From a virus: a stretch of DNA of 40,875 nt. Under the pieces are notes generated by a model. That model ran no database searches and was not told the DNA's origin. It worked only from the letters and a program-made list of their open reading frames with translations. The position numbers and the translations under genes were made by a program. Shown one piece after another: positions 1-9,989 of the stretch. Numbering within the stretch: position 1 is the first letter of the stretch; every line of letters starts with the position of its first letter. The stretch lies in the IMG/VR virus record IMGVR_UViG_3300021356_000048, positions 1-40,875 of that record; one strand, given 5' to 3'.

Positions 1-1062
1 AATGCTAATGATGAAGGTGCAGCTAAAACTCCTATTGAAGTATCGTCTTCGCCAATTGAAGATAAAAAAATTGGTCCACATGGTCAAGAGCAAAGATTCC
101 CTAGAGAAACAGTTGATTATTTAATTAGAAGAGCCGAACCTTATGCAAGCGAAGCTGCGGTTGGTGGAACAACAGACTTTGTAAGAGGTTATATAGAGTT
201 ATCACATGATAGGCAGGATTACAATGTTTATAAAGACATGGTTATACCAGGGCCTAATGGTGAAAAGTTAAAACTGGAAGAATATAATGGTAAAGACGAT
301 CATTTAAGTTTATTTAATCCTATTTTTAAAGATCAAATATTGTCAGTAGCAGCGCCTACAAAAATAAAGATACAAGAAGTTTACCATTTTTCTCCTCAGG
401 CTGCATATAGATTTTTCGATACAACTTCAGCAATAAACTATTTAAATAATCAGTTTTCATTTGAATCTTTTACGCCGGAAACTGTATTTTACGTTTTGCC
501 TGTTTTTGAAGATTTGTTAAGGGCAAGTCAGCTTGACATATCAAATAGAGTTAGAAGAAGTAATTTTTCTTATAAATTGCAAGGTCAAAATTTAAGAATT
601 TTTCCAAAACCTACTAATGACAATCCTATGAACTTGTTTATAAAGTTTACTTTTCCATCTAATCCTTATAAACCTTCTTTACCTTACGATGATGCTTCAA
701 TTGATGGTGTTTCAAATTTATCTAACGTTCCTTTTGGAAATATTAAATATAGCAACATAAATCAAATGAGTAGACAGTGGATTAGACAATATACATTTGC
801 GCTGTGTAAAGAAACATTAGGACTAGTAAGATCTAAATTCAGTTCAGTACCGATTCCAGGTAGTGAATTACAGATGAACGGATCAGACTTAATAAGTCAA
901 GGTCGTGAAGATAAACAACGTCTTTTAGATAGTTTAGGTGCTACTTTAGAAAAACTAACTTATCAAAAGCTTTTGGAAGCAGATGCAGCTCAGGCTGATT
1001 CTATGATGAATATTTTAAAGAAAATTCCAATCCCTAACGGGAGAGCAATAATTATAGGATAA
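1..1062 (+). CDS. 13: Neck protein gp13-like (5' end outside window)
   Basis: This is a head-tail connector (neck) protein of the T4 gp13 type, needed to close the filled head and make the site to which the tail docks. The reading frame is open from base 1, so the true start lies upstream; the first internal ATG at 238 is not a credible start. About 353 residues are visible (T4 gp13 has roughly 309). The C-terminal part carries the recognisable family stretch: a W-R-Q-Y/ALCKETLG segment, then VPIPGSELQMNG, then a helical region ending in MMNILKKIPIP. The gp14-like and gp15-like genes follow directly, the same order as in T4, which supports the call. The identification is by remembered family pattern plus gene order. 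Confidence 0.8.
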   Translation, partial: NANDEGAAKTPIEVSSSPIEDKKIGPHGQEQRFPRETVDYLIRRAEPYASEAAVGGTTDFVRGYIELSHDRQDYNVYKDMVIPGPNGEKLKLEEYNGKDDHLSLFNPIFKDQILSVAAPTKIKIQEVYHFSPQAAYRFFDTTSAINYLNNQFSFESFTPETVFYVLPVFEDLLRASQLDISNRVRRSNFSYKLQGQNLRIFPKPTNDNPMNLFIKFTFPSNPYKPSLPYDDASIDGVSNLSNVPFGNIKYSNINQMSRQWIRQYTFALCKETLGLVRSKFSSVPIPGSELQMNGSDLISQGREDKQRLLDSLGATLEKLTYQKLLEADAAQADSMMNILKKIPIPNGRAIIIG

Positions 1063-1066
1063 TACT

Positions 1067-1723
1067 ATGGCTAGATTATTTGTTGGACAAAGAGAAGCTG
1101 ATTTTTTTGCAGATATTACAAAAGAAATAATAAAAGATGTTGCTGGTCAAAAAATATACTACTATACAGTTAGAAATGATTTGTCAGATGTGCATGGTAT
1201 GTATGAAGAATCTATAGATAAAATATTTAATCCTCCGATAGAAGTAGAATGTCTTGTTGAATGGCAACCTTCAGAGACAAAAACAACAAAATTTGGTACT
1301 GAATACATTAAAACATTAACAATTTATATGCAGTATAGAGATTTATTAGATAGAAATATTGATTTTAAAAAAGGTGACTATTTTTCTTACGGCTCATATT
1401 TTTTTGAAGCAACTTCTATTGTCTATGATAAACTAATTTACGGACAAATAGAAAGAATTGCTTCTATGAAAGTTACAGGAAAGCAAACAAGACTTAATCA
1501 AATTAACGTTCGACCACATGGTCCTATTGATGAATGGTACTCAGACGAAGATGCAATTCAAACAACATTTGAGCAGCAAAGAGGTACAAATGACGCAGAT
1601 ATTCGTCGTTTACAAAAAGATGAAGTTCTTGAAAAACCAATTACAGGTCCTAAAAAAGTTGCTCCTGATGGTACAGTTAAGAGCTTAAATGGCGTTGGGT
1701 CTTCATTTTATGGAGATGAATAA
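1067..1723 (+). CDS. 14: Neck protein gp14-like
   Basis: This is the second neck protein, T4 gp14 type, which works with gp13 at the head-tail junction. It has 218 residues (T4 gp14 about 256). The family-like core runs from about residue 38 to 140: DVHGMYEESIDKIFNPPIEVECLVEW, split here as DVHGMYEESIDK and a following VECLVEW strand, then TKFGTEYIKTLTIYM, KKGDYFSYGSYFFEATS and IYGQIERI. The C-terminal 70 residues are polar and probably flexible. It starts 4 bases after the gp13-like stop, and its stop codon shares a base with the next ATG (TAATG), so translation of the next gene is probably coupled. The call rests on motif pattern and on its place between gp13 and gp15. Confidence 0.8.
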   Translation: MARLFVGQREADFFADITKEIIKDVAGQKIYYYTVRNDLSDVHGMYEESIDKIFNPPIEVECLVEWQPSETKTTKFGTEYIKTLTIYMQYRDLLDRNIDFKKGDYFSYGSYFFEATSIVYDKLIYGQIERIASMKVTGKQTRLNQINVRPHGPIDEWYSDEDAIQTTFEQQRGTNDADIRRLQKDEVLEKPITGPKKVAPDGTVKSLNGVGSSFYGDE

Positions 1724-2946
1724 TGAGTACAAAATTTAATTTAAATGCTGAACAAAGATACGCGCCATCAGGTTACGAAGGACAAAACTATTCAGACTAT
1801 GTTATTCCTTCATGTGGATTAGAAGATTTAGATAAAGCTATATTTAATCTTTTTGATAAAGATATTCCACTTTATTATATGCTGCAAGAAGAACAAAAAA
1901 AAGTTCCAGTTATTTTTGCAACAGGCGAAAGATTTGCATTAATACAAAGAAAAGAACCAATTATTGATAGAAATGGCACGCATGTTTTACCTCTTATATC
2001 GATTACAAGAAATAACATAGATCAGCTTCCTCCTAAAGGTATTGCCAATAATCAAATGTTTCCTCATGTCATTACAAAAAGAATTTCTCAAAAAGACCTT
2101 CAGTATAGACAAAACAAAAATTTTGAAAATTTATCCAATGTAGATGGAGAAGATTTACAACTAGAGCCTAATCTTTCTCTTAAGCCTAAATTAGATAAAA
2201 ACATTATAGAAACTATTGAAATGCCTCCTGTAAAATATTTTGGTGCGAGTTACGAGGTTACAATTTGGTCTACTTTTACGCAACAAATGAACAATATATT
2301 AGAAACAATAATGAGTGCTTACACGCTTAATCCTGGGCACCAGTTTCGAGTAGAAAGCGACAAAGGCTATTGGTTTAGCGCATTTGTTGATTCTTCACTT
2401 AGTCCAGATACAAATTACGCTGACTTTACAGATGCAGAAAGATATATTAAATATAGCATGACAATTTCTGCAACAGGTTATATTATTGCACCTAATATTT
2501 TAGGTGGTAAAACTGCATTAAGATCATTTATGAGCTCGCCAGAAATATCTTTTGAAGTTGCAACAGATTATACAAATATTGAACCAAAAAGTGTTGGTGG
2601 TGTTGTAGACCCTAGTCCGGATGCGCATATTTTTGATGACTTAGCAACTGAAGATTCATATGTTCCTGCACAAAGAGTAGGACAAAATAGTGCCAACAAT
2701 ATTTCAGAACTTTTAGGATCAAATGCAGAAAAAGGAAACGCAGTCAGTTTAATAAAAGATAGATATACTTCAGAGTATGTAGGTGAAAGAGGATCAGACT
2801 ACACAAATAGTAAAAAAGTATTTATGCGTAACGAAGAAGGCGAGCTTATACCAGTTGGCGTTAAAAATAGTAAAGGAAAAGGCGAAACTGTTTATGACGC
2901 AAGATTTGCTGAGGTTTTATTTAATATTTCAACAAATAAAGAATAA
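1723..2946 (+). CDS. 15: Tail completion / sheath terminator gp15-like
   Basis: This is a gp15-type protein, which caps the finished tail tube and sheath and joins the tail to the neck. The pattern matches T4 gp15 in order: a VPVIFATGERFA strand (about residues 61-72), HVLPLISITR (87-96), a YEVTIWSTFTQQMNNILETIM segment in two adjoining parts around residues 177-200, KGYWFSAFVD (214-223), and an ERYIKYSMTISATGYIIAP stretch around 239-258. T4 gp15 has about 272 residues; this protein has 407, with about 125 extra at the C terminus, rich in Ser, Asn and Glu. It begins at the ATG overlapping the gp14-like stop codon. A late-promoter-like box and the first sheath gene follow it. Confidence 0.75.
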   Translation: MSTKFNLNAEQRYAPSGYEGQNYSDYVIPSCGLEDLDKAIFNLFDKDIPLYYMLQEEQKKVPVIFATGERFALIQRKEPIIDRNGTHVLPLISITRNNIDQLPPKGIANNQMFPHVITKRISQKDLQYRQNKNFENLSNVDGEDLQLEPNLSLKPKLDKNIIETIEMPPVKYFGASYEVTIWSTFTQQMNNILETIMSAYTLNPGHQFRVESDKGYWFSAFVDSSLSPDTNYADFTDAERYIKYSMTISATGYIIAPNILGGKTALRSFMSSPEISFEVATDYTNIEPKSVGGVVDPSPDAHIFDDLATEDSYVPAQRVGQNSANNISELLGSNAEKGNAVSLIKDRYTSEYVGERGSDYTNSKKVFMRNEEGELIPVGVKNSKGKGETVYDARFAEVLFNISTNKE

Positions 2947-2966
2947 TTAAGCTATACGTTGATATT

Positions 2967-2974
2967 TATAAATT
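2967..2974 (+). promoter_or_regulatory. Late-promoter-like box before first sheath gene
   Basis: TATAAATT lies 28 bases before the sheath start codon. It differs at one base from the T4 late promoter box TATAAATA, which is read by sigma factor gp55 with the sliding clamp. A clear ribosome binding site (AGGAG, about 2989-2993) lies between box and start. In such AT-rich DNA one such match is weak; support comes from similar boxes at similar distances before the next three tail genes. Confidence 0.45.
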
Positions 2975-3002
2975 GAATAAGATTATTTAGGAGCATAGAA
3001 CT

Positions 3003-6000
3003 ATGGCTGAACAGACATTTAAGTCTCCGGGATTTTTCGAAAGAGAAATTGAGGTTATTTCACGTCCTCTTACACGAAATTTAGCAACTCCAGTAGGTGT
3101 TATTGGGCCTGCAGAAAAAGGACCAGCGCTAGTCCCAACGACAGTAACAAGTAGTGAAGAATTTATTAGAATTTTTGGATCACCAGATCAAAACAGATCA
3201 GCAGCACACGCTGTAACAGAATTTTTTGCAAACGGCGGACAAGCTGCAACATTTTGCAGAATTTTAGGAACAGGATCTTCTTCATCAGATGGATCTGTTG
3301 GATTTGCTGGATTTAAAGTTGACGGTACAGCTTTATCTGATGCTACTAGAGCTAAAGGTGCAGTTCAATTTATTGTTGCAGATCACCTTGTTAATGCTGC
3401 AGAGCATGTCACTCTAGGTATTTTTAATGATAATGACTCTATTACTACAGATGGAGACAATAATCTTGTTGATGGAGATTTAGATGACAATACTGACAAA
3501 ATTCAGTTAGTTAGAGCAATGATTTTCATGCACAAAGATTATACCCTAAGAGTTACATCTATTAGTGGTTCTGATCAAGATGATAATGATATTGCTCAAA
3601 CTCAAGTAAATACAGGATTGTTTGATCTAAAAATTGTTAAAGCATCAGATGACTCTGTTGAAAAAACATATACTGTCTCTTTAGATCCAACTGATCCGCA
3701 ATATATACATAATGTTTTAAATACTGACTCATTTGCATTTGACTCTAAAAGACACTTTTTATATGCAGACTTTCCTGTAGATGATATAGTTGCTTCTACA
3801 AAATCAGCAGCTTCTAACATTGCTGTAGTTAGAGGAGATGATACACGTCTAGATAAATACGGTGATTTTAGCGCAAGATATTCAGCACCAAAAACAACAT
3901 CATTTATTTCACAACCTTTTGGTACAACAGAGTATCCTCTTTTTCACGTTGAGTCTTTAGATGATGGAGCATATGCAAGTGGTAAATATAAATTATCAAT
4001 TGCAGATTTACGAGCTTCAACAGAAAAGAACTACAAATACGGAACTTTTACAGTTCAGCTACGTGATCTTAAAGACACAGATGATAATCCTGTTATATAT
4101 GAATCATATTCACGATGTTCATTAGATCCTAATGCAAGAAACTTTATTGCAAGACTAATTGGTGATCAAAAAGTTAAGCTTAATCTTGACGTTGATGACA
4201 ATGACGAAAAAAGACTTGTAAGAGAAGGCACATTTAGAAATATGTCGACAAGAATACGCGTTGTCGTATCTGATGAAGTCTTGAGAGGTGAAGTTCCTGA
4301 TGAAGCATTGCCTTTTGGGTTTAAAGGTATACCTGCACTTCAAACAACATCTCATGGTAAAGATGGTCAACTTGCTGAATTAGCAGCAAATTCTTTCCTT
4401 AAAGGAAAAGATGCAGGAAACGTTTTGACTAACGGCGACGGAGATTTACGTAACAAATTGGCTTTTTCTGTTTTACCTCCTTTACCTTTTAGATGCAAAG
4501 TAACTAGAGGTAGTATGGTTAATGGATCTGAACAATGGTTTCAAGAGTTTTTAGGACAAGCTTTAGATTCAACAGGACAAAAAGTAAACAGCGAATCAGT
4601 AAAAACTAATTTTTATTGGGGCTTAATGAACACACAAGTTTCTAAGATAACTAACCCCAATTCAGCATCAGATTCTAGAGAATATTCTAGACTTACAGAA
4701 AATCTTTGTAAGATGTTAAGTGCAGATTCATCTTTACTATTTGACGACGTATCTGCAGACGCATTTAACAATAATAAGTTTAGTTTAGCTAAAGTTGCAT
4801 TTTCTAGCGAAAATGTTTCTGATATATCTGGTACACCACTTGATGCTTTCTTAGAGACAGTTTATGTTAGAAATGCTGATGTAGGTTCTGATAAGTATAA
4901 CGCTGTAACACATACAATTGATATGTCAAAAACAAACGATCCATTTGCAGGTGGCTCTGATCTTGCTTCACACGAAGTCGAAGTTGGAAAAACATACATC
5001 GTCACAGTTATTGATGGAGGTGGCCAAAATGGTTTAACGACAATTGGCGCAACTCAAAACGTTGTCGGTCATATATTTACAGCAACTGCTCAAGAAAATG
5101 GTGATCAAGGAGATGCTGGTAGAGTTAAGCTTTTAGAATCAACAAATAGAGCTACAATGGCTAAGCTACTTGTTGAAGATCCTGTTAAGTTTAACAAATA
5201 TAGCTTAATGGCTAAGTTTACTGCTCCTTTCTATGGCGGGTTTGATGGTGTTAACATTTTAAATAGAGACGATTATTACTTTACAGATAGAGCATCATCA
5301 TCTGATGCTGGAGGACATGCTGCAATCGGTGGTTATTCTAGTGGTTTAGAAGCTACTGATGGTGATGATCCTATGCAGGGCGAACAATTAAGTAATAACG
5401 CAGTCCTATCTTTTAGAAATGCTGTTGAGTTAATGACTGAAGAAATGATCGTAGATCATAGCGTATTAGTAATTCCAGGAATACGTGATTCTTTGATTAC
5501 AGACTATGCTGCAAGAAAAGTAAAGTCATATGGTAAGGCAATTTACTTAATGGATATACCTCATTATACAAGTAAATCTGAAAGAATCTTTGTGTCTTCA
5601 TCTGGCTTGGCTTCTGGAAGACCTGATGTTGACTTAACATCTTCAGTTTTTGATTCAAGAGAAGTTAACTCATCATATGTTGCAACTTATTTCCCAGATG
5701 TAATGATGCTCGATCGTGGTGATGATGCTACAGCAGCTACAACAAATCAAAGAGTAATTAGACTACCTTCATCAGTTGTAGCTTTAGGAGCAATTGCTAA
5801 ATCAGATGCAGCTACAAGAAGTCCCTGGTTTGCGCCTGCAGGCTTTTCTCGAGGTGCCTTGGATTCTGTAAGGTCTACTGATGTAAGATTAAACGCAGCT
5901 GATCGTGATACCCTCTATGAAGCACGTATTAATCCTATTGCAAACTTCCCAAATAATCAGTTTGTTATCTTTGGACAAAAGACAACTCAAATTGCTAGAA

Positions 6001-6323
6001 CATCTCTAGATAGAGTTAATGTAAGACGTCTAATGATTCACATTAAGCGTAGAATTCAGAAAGTTGCTCAAGGATTATTATTTGAGCAAAATGATGCAGT
6101 AACTCGTAACAACTTCATCAGCGCAACAACTGATATTTTAAGTGCAGTTCAAATAGGTCAAGGAATTGAAGACTTTAGAGTCATTATGGACGATACAAAT
6201 AATACAGCTGAAGATGTTGATAACAATAGATTAAATGGACGCATTATTGTTGTACCGACTCGCGCTGTTGAGTTTATTGCAATGGACTTTGTAATTACAA
6301 ATAGTGGCGTAGAATTCCCATAA
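3003..6323 (+). CDS. 18: Tail sheath protein, paralogue 1
   Basis: This is a contractile tail sheath subunit, T4 gp18 family, which polymerises around the tube and contracts on infection. It has 1106 residues against about 659 for T4 gp18, so a large extra region sits in the middle. The N-terminal sheath motif is GVIGPAEKGPALVP (residues 32-45). The central extra domain includes LDPNARNFIARLIGD. The C-terminal half has YGGFDGVNI (about 744), VIPGIRDS, SSYVATYFPDVMM, PWFAPAGFSRG (about 941) and the basic lattice-forming stretch LDRVNVRRLMIHIKRRI (about 1002). It ends with a PTRAVEFIAMDFVI strand. All conserved core elements are present, so it should be a working sheath subunit. It has a good AGGAG site and its own promoter-like box. 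Confidence 0.92.
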   Translation: MAEQTFKSPGFFEREIEVISRPLTRNLATPVGVIGPAEKGPALVPTTVTSSEEFIRIFGSPDQNRSAAHAVTEFFANGGQAATFCRILGTGSSSSDGSVGFAGFKVDGTALSDATRAKGAVQFIVADHLVNAAEHVTLGIFNDNDSITTDGDNNLVDGDLDDNTDKIQLVRAMIFMHKDYTLRVTSISGSDQDDNDIAQTQVNTGLFDLKIVKASDDSVEKTYTVSLDPTDPQYIHNVLNTDSFAFDSKRHFLYADFPVDDIVASTKSAASNIAVVRGDDTRLDKYGDFSARYSAPKTTSFISQPFGTTEYPLFHVESLDDGAYASGKYKLSIADLRASTEKNYKYGTFTVQLRDLKDTDDNPVIYESYSRCSLDPNARNFIARLIGDQKVKLNLDVDDNDEKRLVREGTFRNMSTRIRVVVSDEVLRGEVPDEALPFGFKGIPALQTTSHGKDGQLAELAANSFLKGKDAGNVLTNGDGDLRNKLAFSVLPPLPFRCKVTRGSMVNGSEQWFQEFLGQALDSTGQKVNSESVKTNFYWGLMNTQVSKITNPNSASDSREYSRLTENLCKMLSADSSLLFDDVSADAFNNNKFSLAKVAFSSENVSDISGTPLDAFLETVYVRNADVGSDKYNAVTHTIDMSKTNDPFAGGSDLASHEVEVGKTYIVTVIDGGGQNGLTTIGATQNVVGHIFTATAQENGDQGDAGRVKLLESTNRATMAKLLVEDPVKFNKYSLMAKFTAPFYGGFDGVNILNRDDYYFTDRASSSDAGGHAAIGGYSSGLEATDGDDPMQGEQLSNNAVLSFRNAVELMTEEMIVDHSVLVIPGIRDSLITDYAARKVKSYGKAIYLMDIPHYTSKSERIFVSSSGLASGRPDVDLTSSVFDSREVNSSYVATYFPDVMMLDRGDDATAATTNQRVIRLPSSVVALGAIAKSDAATRSPWFAPAGFSRGALDSVRSTDVRLNAADRDTLYEARINPIANFPNNQFVIFGQKTTQIARTSLDRVNVRRLMIHIKRRIQKVAQGLLFEQNDAVTRNNFISATTDILSAVQIGQGIEDFRVIMDDTNNTAEDVDNNRLNGRIIVVPTRAVEFIAMDFVITNSGVEFP

Positions 6324-6333
6324 GAAGAATAGT

Positions 6334-6341
6334 TATAAATA
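6334..6341 (+). promoter_or_regulatory. T4-type late promoter box before second sheath gene
   Basis: TATAAATA is an exact match to the T4 late promoter -10 box and lies 26 bases upstream of the second sheath ATG, inside the 44-base gap between the two sheath genes. An AGGAG ribosome binding site (about 6354-6358) follows. The position and exact match make this the best late promoter candidate in the window. That this phage carries its own gp55-like sigma factor is an inference, since no such gene is in view. Confidence 0.6.
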
Positions 6342-6367
6342 AATGAAATTAATAGGAGTTAAATAAT

Positions 6368-9300
6368 ATGGCTGGACAAGGATCAGCGAGAGTAACATTA
6401 CGTGAAATCGATTTATCACAAGTAAGAAATCCGCAAGAATTACCACAAGGTGTTCCAGCTGCTGTCGTTGGACCTGCGAGAAAAGGTCCAGCCTTTGTTC
6501 CGCAAACATTTGCTAGTATGCAGCAGTTTAATGAAACTTTTGGTTCTATGTTGGAAAATAGAAGAGAAGGTAACTCAAACCTTTTCGGACCTTTGGCACT
6601 TAACGAATGGATGCGTAATTCACGTGCAGGAACATATGTTCGTGTTTTAGGTGTTGGTGACGGCAAAGCCTCAGGAGCAAACGGAAAAGTTGAGACTGCT
6701 GGATTTGTAGTAGGTAATAAACTAGTTCAAGAGCAATCATCAGGTCCTGGAAAAGTTGGTGATAATATTCATTCAAATGGGTCTTCAACATCTATCGCAA
6801 GAACTCATATGCTTGGATGCTTTATGGAAGATTCCGTAGGATCTAGATTTTTATGCGACGCTGGAATTCAAAAAGAAACTGCAACAGCTTCCTTAATAGA
6901 CGCAGTAGACTTTAGTAATGCTCACAATAAAGCAAATGAAATTCAACTTTTCTTACCAAAAGAAATCATAAATAAAAATTCTACTAAAAAACTAGAAAAA
7001 GACGTTACATTAACTATTAAACTAGTTACTGCATTAACAGCTCAAGGCGATGTTGCAACCATAGCAAATGATACTGTTGAAGTTTTAGCAAATGATACTG
7101 ACGCAGAAACGTTAAACAATAATTTTCAAGAATTTTTGGCAGCTAATATTGCTGCAGGCGTAGCTAAGTCTGATGATTCTGATTATATATTTAATAATTT
7201 AAGCATAAACCCATCAGAAATTTTTACAGCTATAGACGGCAATCATGGAGAATCAACAACAATTACTTTACCAGCTGGACGAGAAGGTGACGAAGCTTAT
7301 ATTGTTCATACTTCTGGAACTGCAGGTGAACTTTTATTCGGGCCTGATGATGTTGGTGTTTTAAATCAAAAAGTTTACTTTAGTGGAGCTGCTCAAGCAG
7401 CGCCTGTTATTAGAGGCATGCTAATGGCACCGCAAGGTATTGTACCTGCTCTAAACCCAAATTCAGGTTTAAGAGCTTCAATTACAGGAATGAGCGAAGC
7501 GTCAGATTCACAAGTAAGAGAAGATGCTGATTCAAAAATATATGGACAAGATCCTGCAGTTAATCTTATTGGTTATGTTGTAGGTGACGTTGGTAGTAAT
7601 CAAGATTTTAAATTAATTTTAAACGGATTTAAAAATCCAAACAAACCTGCAGTAATTGACTGTTCTTTTGACCCAGACTCTCCTTCTTATATATCAAAGG
7701 TTCTTAATACAGATCCTACGAAAATTGAAGAATGTGGACATTATTTATACTCACACTGGGATATACATTCGTCTGTTGCCGTTCCTTCAAACAAAAGACT
7801 AGATCATGCTGGTGTTCAATTAACTGGAAATTATGCTAATATGATTGGATTTTTAGTTACCGGTGCAGCAGGTAGAAATCAAAGTGAAGAAGGAAAACCT
7901 AATTACGAAAGCTTTGAAAGCAGATATCAAACATCTAAAACTCCTTGGATTGTTTCACAGTTTTTCTCTAAAGGCAGCGATAACTCACCACGCCCAAGTA
8001 CTGAGTCTGATGGTGAAGCTTACAAGTTGTTTAGACTTCATGCGCTTGATGATGGTGAAGTAAGTAATACTCAATATAGACTTTTAGTTGAAAATGTAAG
8101 ATATAGCGGATTAAACCAATATGGATCTTTTGATCTAACTTTAGAAAGATACGATTCAGACCCTGTTGTTGGTCAACCAGTTGCAGCATGGAAAAACTTG
8201 TCTTTAGATTCAAATGACAAAAACTTCGTAGGCAGAGTTATAGGTGATAAGCATATTTACTTTGACTTTGATCGTAGTGAAGACAAGCAACGTTTAGTTG
8301 AAAACGGTCAGTACGCACGTAAAAACAAATTTGTTCGTGTTGAATTATCTGAAGAATTATTGAGTGGTAACGTTCCTGTAGAGGCAGTTCCAACAGGATT
8401 CCAAGGTCACTCTTATATTCATACAAGCTACGACGGTAACTTTATTGAACCTGCGATAATTGGTAATGCTCGCGTATTTACAAACGTTGGAAATAATCCG
8501 ACAGAGACTTTGTCACAAGCTCATGTAACGCCTTTAGACTTAGTAAAGAGTATTAACAGAGTAGTTGCAAGCTCTTTAGAATCTGATGATGAACTTGCTT
8601 GGGGTGTTAAACTTGGATATCGCCAAAATAGTTTTGACGGTCATAAAGAGTTAGTAGAAGAATCTTTTAATAGATCACTTCTATCTTGGGCTAAATATTA
8701 TCCTGCATTAGATGGAAATCCTGTGCTAGTTTCAGAAGATGATGTTGGTGATGTTCAAAAAGGCATGTTCTCTTTAGAGAAAATATTGATTCCAAGCTCA
8801 AGCGTTGTAGATGATGCAATTGTTTCTTGGGACGGCGCTGAATATCAAAGAGATGCAAGTAACGTTACTCCTGCAGATGGTGCAAGATATGTTAACATGT
8901 CTAAAGATGCAGCTGGTGGAAATGTAAGATATCTTAAGTTTAGATGTTTATTCCAAGGTGGTTTTGATGGTGTTAATATTTTTGATAAAGAAAAAGCAGA
9001 ATTAACTGGCATTGCTTCACTAAGAGAAGGTGAAGATGAAACTGCTAGCAATTTATTTGTTGGACCTACAGTTATTGCTTATAGAAAAGCTATTGATGTT
9101 TTAAGTGACAAATCTGCAGCTGAATTCCAGTTATTAGCAATTCCTGGGCAGAGAACATCATCTGTAACAGACTATGCAATTAATGCTTGTGAAGAAAGAT
9201 TTGATGCAATGTTTGTAATGGACATTGTTCATAAAGATGCTTTAGGATCTGTTATTGAAGATTCTTTGGTAGTACCAGGTGTTAGACAAACAATTAAGGA

Positions 9301-9946
9301 ATTTGAAAACAGAGGGCTTAATTCTTCATTTGCAGCTGCATATTTCCCAGACGTTGTAATGAGAAGACCATCAGATCGAGCTCCTATCGTTGTTCCACCT
9401 TCGGTAGGTATGATGGGTGTAATGAGTCGTAATGACTCTATAGCTGATCCTTGGTTTGCACCTGCAGGTTTAAGTAGAGGTCGTTTAAGTGCAATTGATT
9501 CAAATGTTCAAATGAATCGTGATTTACTTGATGAACTGTATGATGTCGACATTAATCCAATTTATGTTCCAGCTGGTCGAAGTGGTGAAGTTTACGCATT
9601 TGGACAAAAAACATTACTACAAGGTCAATCTGCTCTTGATAGAATTAACGTAAGACGTCTTCTTATTGATATACGACGTAAAGTAAAGAAAGTTGGTGAG
9701 CAACTATTATTTGAGCCTAACAGAGCATCTACATTGCAGAGATTCTCAAGCTTAGTAGAACCTATTATGGCGAATGTACAACAAAGACGTGGTGTAACAA
9801 GATATAAAGTACAGATTGATACAACGACGACAACGCAGAATGATATTGAAAACAACACTATTAGAGGAAAGATTTATTTACAGCCTACAAAGTCTGTAGA
9901 ATTCATCTCTCTCGACTTTGTTGTAGCAAATACAATTCAAGATTAA
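6368..9946 (+). CDS. 18: Tail sheath protein, paralogue 2
   Basis: This is a second full-length sheath-family protein of 1192 residues. It shows the same series of elements as paralogue 1: AVVGPARKGPAFVP (residues 32-45), a long middle insertion with LDSNDKNFVGRVIGD, QGGFDGVNI (about 862), LLAIPGQRTSSVTDYA, NSSFAAAYFPDVVM, PWFAPAGLSRG (about 1028) and LDRINVRRLLIDIRRKV (about 1090), ending in SVEFISLDFVVANT. The core is intact and very similar to paralogue 1, whereas the middle region differs strongly. Part of the middle (FESRYQTSKTPW) is shared with the third paralogue and not with the first. It lies directly upstream of the tail tube gene, the T4 gp18-gp19 order, so this copy may be the positional gp18. 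Which copy forms the main sheath cannot be told from sequence. Confidence 0.92.
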   Translation: MAGQGSARVTLREIDLSQVRNPQELPQGVPAAVVGPARKGPAFVPQTFASMQQFNETFGSMLENRREGNSNLFGPLALNEWMRNSRAGTYVRVLGVGDGKASGANGKVETAGFVVGNKLVQEQSSGPGKVGDNIHSNGSSTSIARTHMLGCFMEDSVGSRFLCDAGIQKETATASLIDAVDFSNAHNKANEIQLFLPKEIINKNSTKKLEKDVTLTIKLVTALTAQGDVATIANDTVEVLANDTDAETLNNNFQEFLAANIAAGVAKSDDSDYIFNNLSINPSEIFTAIDGNHGESTTITLPAGREGDEAYIVHTSGTAGELLFGPDDVGVLNQKVYFSGAAQAAPVIRGMLMAPQGIVPALNPNSGLRASITGMSEASDSQVREDADSKIYGQDPAVNLIGYVVGDVGSNQDFKLILNGFKNPNKPAVIDCSFDPDSPSYISKVLNTDPTKIEECGHYLYSHWDIHSSVAVPSNKRLDHAGVQLTGNYANMIGFLVTGAAGRNQSEEGKPNYESFESRYQTSKTPWIVSQFFSKGSDNSPRPSTESDGEAYKLFRLHALDDGEVSNTQYRLLVENVRYSGLNQYGSFDLTLERYDSDPVVGQPVAAWKNLSLDSNDKNFVGRVIGDKHIYFDFDRSEDKQRLVENGQYARKNKFVRVELSEELLSGNVPVEAVPTGFQGHSYIHTSYDGNFIEPAIIGNARVFTNVGNNPTETLSQAHVTPLDLVKSINRVVASSLESDDELAWGVKLGYRQNSFDGHKELVEESFNRSLLSWAKYYPALDGNPVLVSEDDVGDVQKGMFSLEKILIPSSSVVDDAIVSWDGAEYQRDASNVTPADGARYVNMSKDAAGGNVRYLKFRCLFQGGFDGVNIFDKEKAELTGIASLREGEDETASNLFVGPTVIAYRKAIDVLSDKSAAEFQLLAIPGQRTSSVTDYAINACEERFDAMFVMDIVHKDALGSVIEDSLVVPGVRQTIKEFENRGLNSSFAAAYFPDVVMRRPSDRAPIVVPPSVGMMGVMSRNDSIADPWFAPAGLSRGRLSAIDSNVQMNRDLLDELYDVDINPIYVPAGRSGEVYAFGQKTLLQGQSALDRINVRRLLIDIRRKVKKVGEQLLFEPNRASTLQRFSSLVEPIMANVQQRRGVTRYKVQIDTTTTTQNDIENNTIRGKIYLQPTKSVEFISLDFVVANTIQD

Positions 9947-9957
9947 CAAAAATTAGA

Positions 9958-9965
9958 TATATATA
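9958..9965 (+). promoter_or_regulatory. Late-promoter-like box before tail tube gene
   Basis: TATATATA preceded by GA lies 24 bases before the tube start codon, with AGGAG (about 9976-9980) between. It differs at one base from TATAAATA. The same GATATATATA string recurs before the third sheath gene at 10551-10560, at nearly the same distance from the start. Alternating TA runs are common by chance in AT-rich DNA, so confidence is limited. Confidence 0.35.
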
Positions 9966-9989
9966 GATAAGAACTAGGAGTAGAACAAC

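Noticed and set aside
238-1062. A complete first gene starting at ATG 238
   Set aside because: The same frame is open with protein-like sequence back to base 1, and no ribosome site precedes 238, so the gene is cut by the window.
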